Of a stretch of 11,095 nucleotides of DNA, positions 7,485 to 11,095 are shown in pieces. Origin of the DNA: Rugosibacter sp. Its GTDB lineage: Bacteria > Pseudomonadota > Gammaproteobacteria > Burkholderiales > Rhodocyclaceae. The DNA is taken from positions 1 through 11,095 of the forward strand of contig JAUSQB010000483.1 in assembly GCA_030652715.1 (NCBI GenBank), given 5' to 3'. Under the pieces are notes generated by a model. That model saw only the letters and a program-made list of their open reading frames with translations. It was not told the DNA's origin and did not search any database. Positions within the stretch are counted from its first letter, which is position 1. Each line of letters opens with the position of its first letter. Both the position numbers and the translations under genes were made by a program.

Positions 7485-8068
7485 TTTTTAGCCCTCCGCG
7501 GAGGCGATACGCTACCTGCATCTGCTGACTGGCGCGTTATAAAGGTATTCATACTAAATGCATTCATTCGGCGACCGCTCACTCCCTCCGCTTTGGTTTC
7601 GATGAGCGTTGACCTCTCCAGCAACAACGATTCGTCAAGATTATTCATGAGCGTGGTGATACGCGCATTCGACTGCGCCACTCCCGTAATCGCAATTTTC
7701 TGGCCGGTCTGGGTCAAAGTGCGCAGATAGATGCCTTCAGGCACCCGCTTGGCTAACTCATTAAAGAGATGCACCATTTCTGTTCGGTTAGCCTGAAGTG
7801 ACTCAATGACTTGCTTGCGTGCCAGCAACGAGTCGGTCTGGCTCTTGAGCTTTTTAATCTCGGCAATATCTTTTTCCAAAATGGCAATTTCAGATTTGAT
7901 AAATTCGTTCTTATCTTCCTGCATCCCTATTTGACGATTAATGATGCCAAAACCAAGGAACCAGATAACACCGACTAATATGGCAGTCAGTGCAGTCAAG
8001 ACATAAAACTGCTGGCGCCGTGCGCGACGCGCCTCCTCTCGGTGGGGAAGTAGGTTTATTTTGACCAT
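7481..8068 (-). CDS. pilN: Type IV pilus inner-membrane protein PilN
   Basis: PilN is a bitopic inner-membrane protein. Its cytoplasmic tip binds PilM and its periplasmic part dimerises with PilO. The 195 residues start with MVKINLLPHRE, the conserved INLLP peptide that docks in the PilM groove. A basic stretch (RRARRQQ) comes next, then one membrane segment (about 23-42), a long coiled coil (about 48-100) and a periplasmic alpha/beta part (about 105-180, with LAKRVPEGIYLRTLTQ and IAITGVAQSNARI). The C-terminus PPRRAKK is probably unstructured. The start ATG overlaps the pilM stop by one base (TAATG), so translation is likely coupled. The end overlaps pilO by 4 nt. Confidence 0.95.
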   Translation of the reverse strand: MVKINLLPHREEARRARRQQFYVLTALTAILVGVIWFLGFGIINRQIGMQEDKNEFIKSEIAILEKDIAEIKKLKSQTDSLLARKQVIESLQANRTEMVHLFNELAKRVPEGIYLRTLTQTGQKIAITGVAQSNARITTLMNNLDESLLLERSTLIETKAEGVSGRRMNAFSMNTFITRQSADAGSVSPPRRAKK

Positions 8069-9156
8069 TAATCAAACTTTCTCAAAGCGAGACCACAGGC
8101 TACGAGCAACGAGGGCGCATCTATCGCCAATTGCTTGGCGCGGATGCGCGGTGAAATAGCCATGCCTGCAAAAGGATCAGCCAGCAAGGTATTGATGCCT
8201 GTATGCTGAGCCACGCTCTCAACCACACCAGGAATAAGAACCGATCCGCCAGCCAGAATGATGTGATGAACTTCATTGTGCGGGGTTGATGTGAAAAAAA
8301 ACTGCAGGGCACGTGCAACTTCCCCCGCAACGCTCGCGACGAACGGATGAAGAATTTCCTCTGCGTAATTCTCAGGCGGTGTTCCCGAACACTTCATGCT
8401 CTCTGCCGCTTCCGGGCTCAAGCCATAAACACGCATGATGTCATCTGTCAGTTGCACGCCGCCAAAAGCCTGTTCGCGCAGATAGAGTTGCTGCTCGTCT
8501 TTCATGAAAGTGACTTTCGTCACAGCAGCGCCAATATCAATCAATGCAATAATCTGCCCTTGTCCACCTTGCGGAAGCTGCTTAACCACTAGCTCATACG
8601 CAGCCTGGATCGCGTAAGCCTCAATATCGATCACTACCGGAATCAATCCCGCCATCTCTGCTATGGCAACCCTGTCTTCGACTTTCTCTTTGCGTGATGC
8701 CGCGAGTAGCACTTCCACCTCATCAGTACCATTGGGCGAAGGCCCGATAATCTGAAAATCCAGATTCACTTCATCCAGTGCAAAAGGCAGATACTGGTTA
8801 GCTTCGGACTCTACCTGGATTTCCAGGTCCTGCTCGCGCAGATTGGCCGGAAGCGTAATTTTTTTAGTGATTACCGATGCCGTAGGCAAAGCCAGCGCCA
8901 CATTCCGCGTTGAGGTTCCCAATTTGCTCCAGCAACGCTTAAGTGCATCTGCCACCACCTCAAGCGCGACTATATTTCCATCCACGACAGCTTGTCTTGG
9001 CAGCGGCTCTATCACATATCGCTCTACGCGCGACGCGCCTTTACCAGCATCAACCAGTTCCACCATCCTGACAGACGTTGAGCCGATGTCCACACCAATC
9101 AAGGGACGCAATCTCGGATTGAAAATAGTTTTCAGAGAAGAGATATCTATCTGCAA
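8068..9156 (-). CDS. pilM: Type IV pilus actin-like protein PilM (TTG start)
   Basis: PilM is a cytoplasmic actin/FtsA-like nucleotide-binding protein that recruits PilN to the pilus base. The 362 residues show the ATPase-fold motifs: phosphate-1 loop LIGVDIGSTSVRMVEL (19-34), phosphate-2 loop ALIDIGAAVTKVTF (204-217) and adenosine motif IILAGGSVLIPGV (299-311). The IA/1C-type insert region with LREQDLEIQVESEANQYLPF (107-126) is typical of PilM. The start codon is TTG at 9156. No in-frame ATG lies between it and an upstream TAG, an AAGGA at 9163-9167 sits 6 nt ahead, and the predicted N-terminus ISSLKTIFNP fits the family. It is the first gene of the pil operon. Confidence 0.95.
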   Translation of the reverse strand: MQIDISSLKTIFNPRLRPLIGVDIGSTSVRMVELVDAGKGASRVERYVIEPLPRQAVVDGNIVALEVVADALKRCWSKLGTSTRNVALALPTASVITKKITLPANLREQDLEIQVESEANQYLPFALDEVNLDFQIIGPSPNGTDEVEVLLAASRKEKVEDRVAIAEMAGLIPVVIDIEAYAIQAAYELVVKQLPQGGQGQIIALIDIGAAVTKVTFMKDEQQLYLREQAFGGVQLTDDIMRVYGLSPEAAESMKCSGTPPENYAEEILHPFVASVAGEVARALQFFFTSTPHNEVHHIILAGGSVLIPGVVESVAQHTGINTLLADPFAGMAISPRIRAKQLAIDAPSLLVACGLALRKFD

Positions 9157-9160
9157 CGTT

Positions 9161-9168
9161 TTTCCTTT
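9161..9168 (-). promoter_or_regulatory. Ribosome binding site of pilM (decides the TTG start)
   Basis: AAAGGAAA on the minus strand lies about 6 nt before the TTG at 9156 and is the only Shine-Dalgarno-like sequence near the conserved beginning of PilM. It supports TTG as the initiator. Confidence 0.7.
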
Positions 9169-9209
9169 AAAAATAACGCACTATGGAAAACATACACAAT
9201 CCACTTCAA

Positions 9210-9238
9210 ATCCTAGCAGCAACTCTATTGCCTGTAAA
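9210..9238 (-). promoter_or_regulatory. Predicted sigma70-type promoter of the pilMNOPQ operon
   Basis: On the minus strand, TTTACA (-35, 9233-9238, five of six consensus bases) and TAGGAT (-10, 9210-9215, four of six) are separated by 17 nt. The start would be near 9203, leaving a leader of roughly 45 nt before pilM. No operator repeat stands out beside it. Confidence 0.55.
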
Positions 9239-9286
9239 GAAAAACATCATTAACTTCTTCGGCTCTTATCCTGTCTCAGGCATGAC

Positions 9287-9292
9287 TATAAT
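9287..9292 (+). promoter_or_regulatory. Predicted -10 box of ponA promoter
   Basis: A perfect TATAAT lies on the plus strand. At 16-18 nt spacing the upstream hexamers match TTGACA poorly, and a TG lies one base off the extended -10 position. The inferred start near 9299 leaves about 30 nt before a TTG at 9331. It faces away from the pilM promoter, so the two transcription units diverge from this gap. Confidence 0.45.
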
Positions 9293-9330
9293 GCACGATA
9301 TTGCCTCTTTTGCTTCTCGTCACATTTATT

Positions 9331-11095
9331 TTGCCATCCTCATTCTCTTTTTCATTTGACCACTGGACTCTGCGCGTCCTCCTGCTGATCGTCGGTATCC
9401 TGCTCAGTGCCGCTGCCTTGATTGGCATTGTGTTCATTCTTGCCTACCCGCAACTCCCTTCTCTTGAAGTGCTGACTGATTATCAGCCAAAAATTCCATT
9501 GCGCATTTATTCCAGCGATGGTTATCTGATTGGCGAGTTTGGCGAAGAACGGCGTGACTTTGTCCATATCGAATCTGTACCCACTGTCATGAAGCAGGCA
9601 ATTCTCGCTGCTGAAGATGACCGCTTTTACAAACACCCTGGCATCGATACGCTGGGTATATTGCGTGCAGCTTTTGCTAATTTAGTCAGTGGCGGCAGAC
9701 GGCAGGGAGCTTCCACACTCACCATGCAGGTAGCACGCAACTTTTTCCTTTCCAGTGAAAAAACACTGACTCGCAAGCTGTATGAAGCGCTCCTGGCGAT
9801 CAAGATCGAACATAGTTTAACCAAGGATGAAATTTTCCAGCTTTACATCAACCAGATTTATCTGGGACAACGCGCCTACGGATTTTCTTCCGCTGCGCAA
9901 ATCTATTTTGGCAAGTCATTAAATGACATTACCGTAGCTGAAGCCGCCATGCTGGGTGGCCTGCCCAAAGCGCCTTCTTCATATAATCCGGTGGCTAACC
10001 CCAAGCGCGCTCAGTTACGGCAGCACTACGTATTGCGCCGCATGTTCGAGCTCGACTTCATTACAGCAGCGCAATTGAAAGAAGCACAGGAAGCAGTATT
10101 GAAGATAAAAAGCAATACCAAGGAATTTGGCATGCAAGCCGATTACGTAGCCGAGATGGCACGCCAGATTACGGCTGAACGGTTCCCCGGCGATATTTAC
10201 AGCCGTGGCTACCGAGTCATCACCACCATCACCCTCCATGATCAGCAAGCAGCCTATCGCAGCCTGCGAAAAAGCATCCTCGACTACGACAAGCGCCACG
10301 GCTATCGGGGTGCCGAAACCTATGTTGACATGACATCCATTGCTTCCGATCAGGACGAAGCACTGGAGGACCTGCTCAGTGATTTCGTCAACAGCGGCGA
10401 TCTGCTGCCAGCTCTCGTTCTGGCAGCCTCACCGCAAAACGTTCGCGCTATATTGCGTAGTGGTGAAGTTGTAAACATTGATGGTGACGGCCTGAAGTTT
10501 GCTGCCCGCATGCTGGATGGCAAAGCTCCGCCGAATAAACGCATACGGCGTGGCGCAGTCATCCGCGTACAAAAAAATAACCAAAGCTGGCATATCCTCC
10601 AGCTGCCCGACGTACAAGCGGCTTTCGTAGCGGCGAGTCCCGTTGATGGCGCCATACGTGCACTGGTTGGCGGCTTTGATTTCAACCAAAGCAAATTCAA
10701 TCACGTCACCCAAGCCTGGCGTCAGCCTGGCTCAAGCTTCAAACCCTTCATTTACTCTGCTTCCCTGGAAAAAGGCTTCACTCCGGCTTCCGTGTTACCT
10801 GACGAACCTCTTTCATTCTCTGCTACCGAAACGGGCTCTCAGGTATGGGAGCCAAAAAACTATGATGGTAAATATGAAGGCCCGATGACACTGCGTTCCG
10901 CGTTGGCAAAATCCAAAAACATGGTATCGATTCGTCTCCTGCGCGCCATTGGTACCAACTACGCACAGGACTACATTACACGCTTTGGCTTTGATGCAGA
11001 AAAACACCCACCTTACCTCACCATGGCTTTGGGATCTGGTGCGGTCACGCCATGGCAGCAACTCGTAGGTTATTCCGTGTTTGCCAATGGCGGCT
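9331..11095 (+). CDS. ponA: Penicillin-binding protein 1A, class A (N-terminal part, start uncertain)
   Basis: PBP1A polymerises glycan strands from lipid II and cross-links the peptides at the periplasmic face of the inner membrane. About 588 codons are visible of a protein usually near 750-850 residues. One membrane segment (about 15-37) precedes the GT51 glycosyltransferase domain: AEDDRFYKHPGID with catalytic E95, then GASTLTMQVARNFF and LYINQIYLGQRAYGF. An OB-like insert follows (about 290-430). The transpeptidase domain has SSFK with nucleophile S468 and K471, and SKN at 528-530. The KTG motif lies beyond the window. The frame has no ATG between in-frame stops at 9283 and 9289 and the conserved region. 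I place the start at TTG 9331, which leaves the usual short N-terminus and about 30 nt after the predicted -10 box. TTG at 9301 or 9310, or a nearby frameshift, are alternatives, and no clear ribosome site is seen. Confidence 0.95.
   Translation, partial: MPSSFSFSFDHWTLRVLLLIVGILLSAAALIGIVFILAYPQLPSLEVLTDYQPKIPLRIYSSDGYLIGEFGEERRDFVHIESVPTVMKQAILAAEDDRFYKHPGIDTLGILRAAFANLVSGGRRQGASTLTMQVARNFFLSSEKTLTRKLYEALLAIKIEHSLTKDEIFQLYINQIYLGQRAYGFSSAAQIYFGKSLNDITVAEAAMLGGLPKAPSSYNPVANPKRAQLRQHYVLRRMFELDFITAAQLKEAQEAVLKIKSNTKEFGMQADYVAEMARQITAERFPGDIYSRGYRVITTITLHDQQAAYRSLRKSILDYDKRHGYRGAETYVDMTSIASDQDEALEDLLSDFVNSGDLLPALVLAASPQNVRAILRSGEVVNIDGDGLKFAARMLDGKAPPNKRIRRGAVIRVQKNNQSWHILQLPDVQAAFVAASPVDGAIRALVGGFDFNQSKFNHVTQAWRQPGSSFKPFIYSASLEKGFTPASVLPDEPLSFSATETGSQVWEPKNYDGKYEGPMTLRSALAKSKNMVSIRLLRAIGTNYAQDYITRFGFDAEKHPPYLTMALGSGAVTPWQQLVGYSVFANGG

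Noticed and set aside
9160..9190. Complementarity of TTTTCC with GGAAAA around the pilM ribosome site
   Set aside because: Only 6 bp, mostly A-U pairs, with a 19-nt loop; too weak to call a control structure without folding data.
1..11095. Search for a novel defence, mobile or CRISPR-like system
   Set aside because: Every long coding region is a recognisable core gene in a conserved order; no direct-repeat array, transposase, integrase or unexplained gene-sized gap is present.

Overview
The window looks like a betaproteobacterial chromosome of roughly balanced base composition. The basis is the gene order pilMNOPQ-aroK-aroB-dgt-gltB, divergent from a class A penicillin-binding protein gene, together with the character of each protein. 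It fits Nitrosomonadales-like or related Betaproteobacteria. The genus cannot be fixed from sequence reading alone.

Layout, left to right. Positions 1-1053 (minus) hold the N-terminal part of gltB, the glutamate synthase large subunit, which runs off the left edge. A 157-nt gap follows, with a good sigma70-like promoter and possible leader structure for gltB. Positions 1211-3940 (minus) hold three overlapping genes, aroK > aroB > dgt: shikimate kinase, 3-dehydroquinate synthase and an HD-domain dNTP triphosphohydrolase. An 81-nt gap at 3941-4021 is dominated by a perfect 22-bp hairpin, an intrinsic terminator. Positions 4022-9156 (minus) hold the type IV pilus alignment/secretin operon pilM > pilN > pilO > pilP > pilQ, every junction overlapping by 1-4 nt. 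A 174-nt divergent promoter region follows. The remainder, from about 9331 to the right edge (plus), is the N-terminal 588 codons of a PBP1A-type peptidoglycan synthase (ponA/mrcA).

How the genes work together. PilM (cytoplasmic actin-like), PilN and PilO (inner membrane) and the lipoprotein PilP form the platform joining the pilus motor to the outer-membrane secretin PilQ, through which the pilus passes. AroK and AroB are shikimate-pathway enzymes, Dgt acts on the dNTP pool, and GltB assimilates ammonium. PBP1A builds the peptidoglycan that the pilus machine crosses. This grouping is a conserved neighbourhood in proteobacteria, not one pathway.

I found no mobile element, CRISPR array, RNA gene or unknown gene, and no new system. 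What merits a second look is small-scale: a terminator/attenuator only 21 nt before aroK, non-ATG starts on both sides of the divergent promoter region, a possible ribosome-site-sequestering fold before gltB, and two near-identical translational-coupling junctions in the pil operon.
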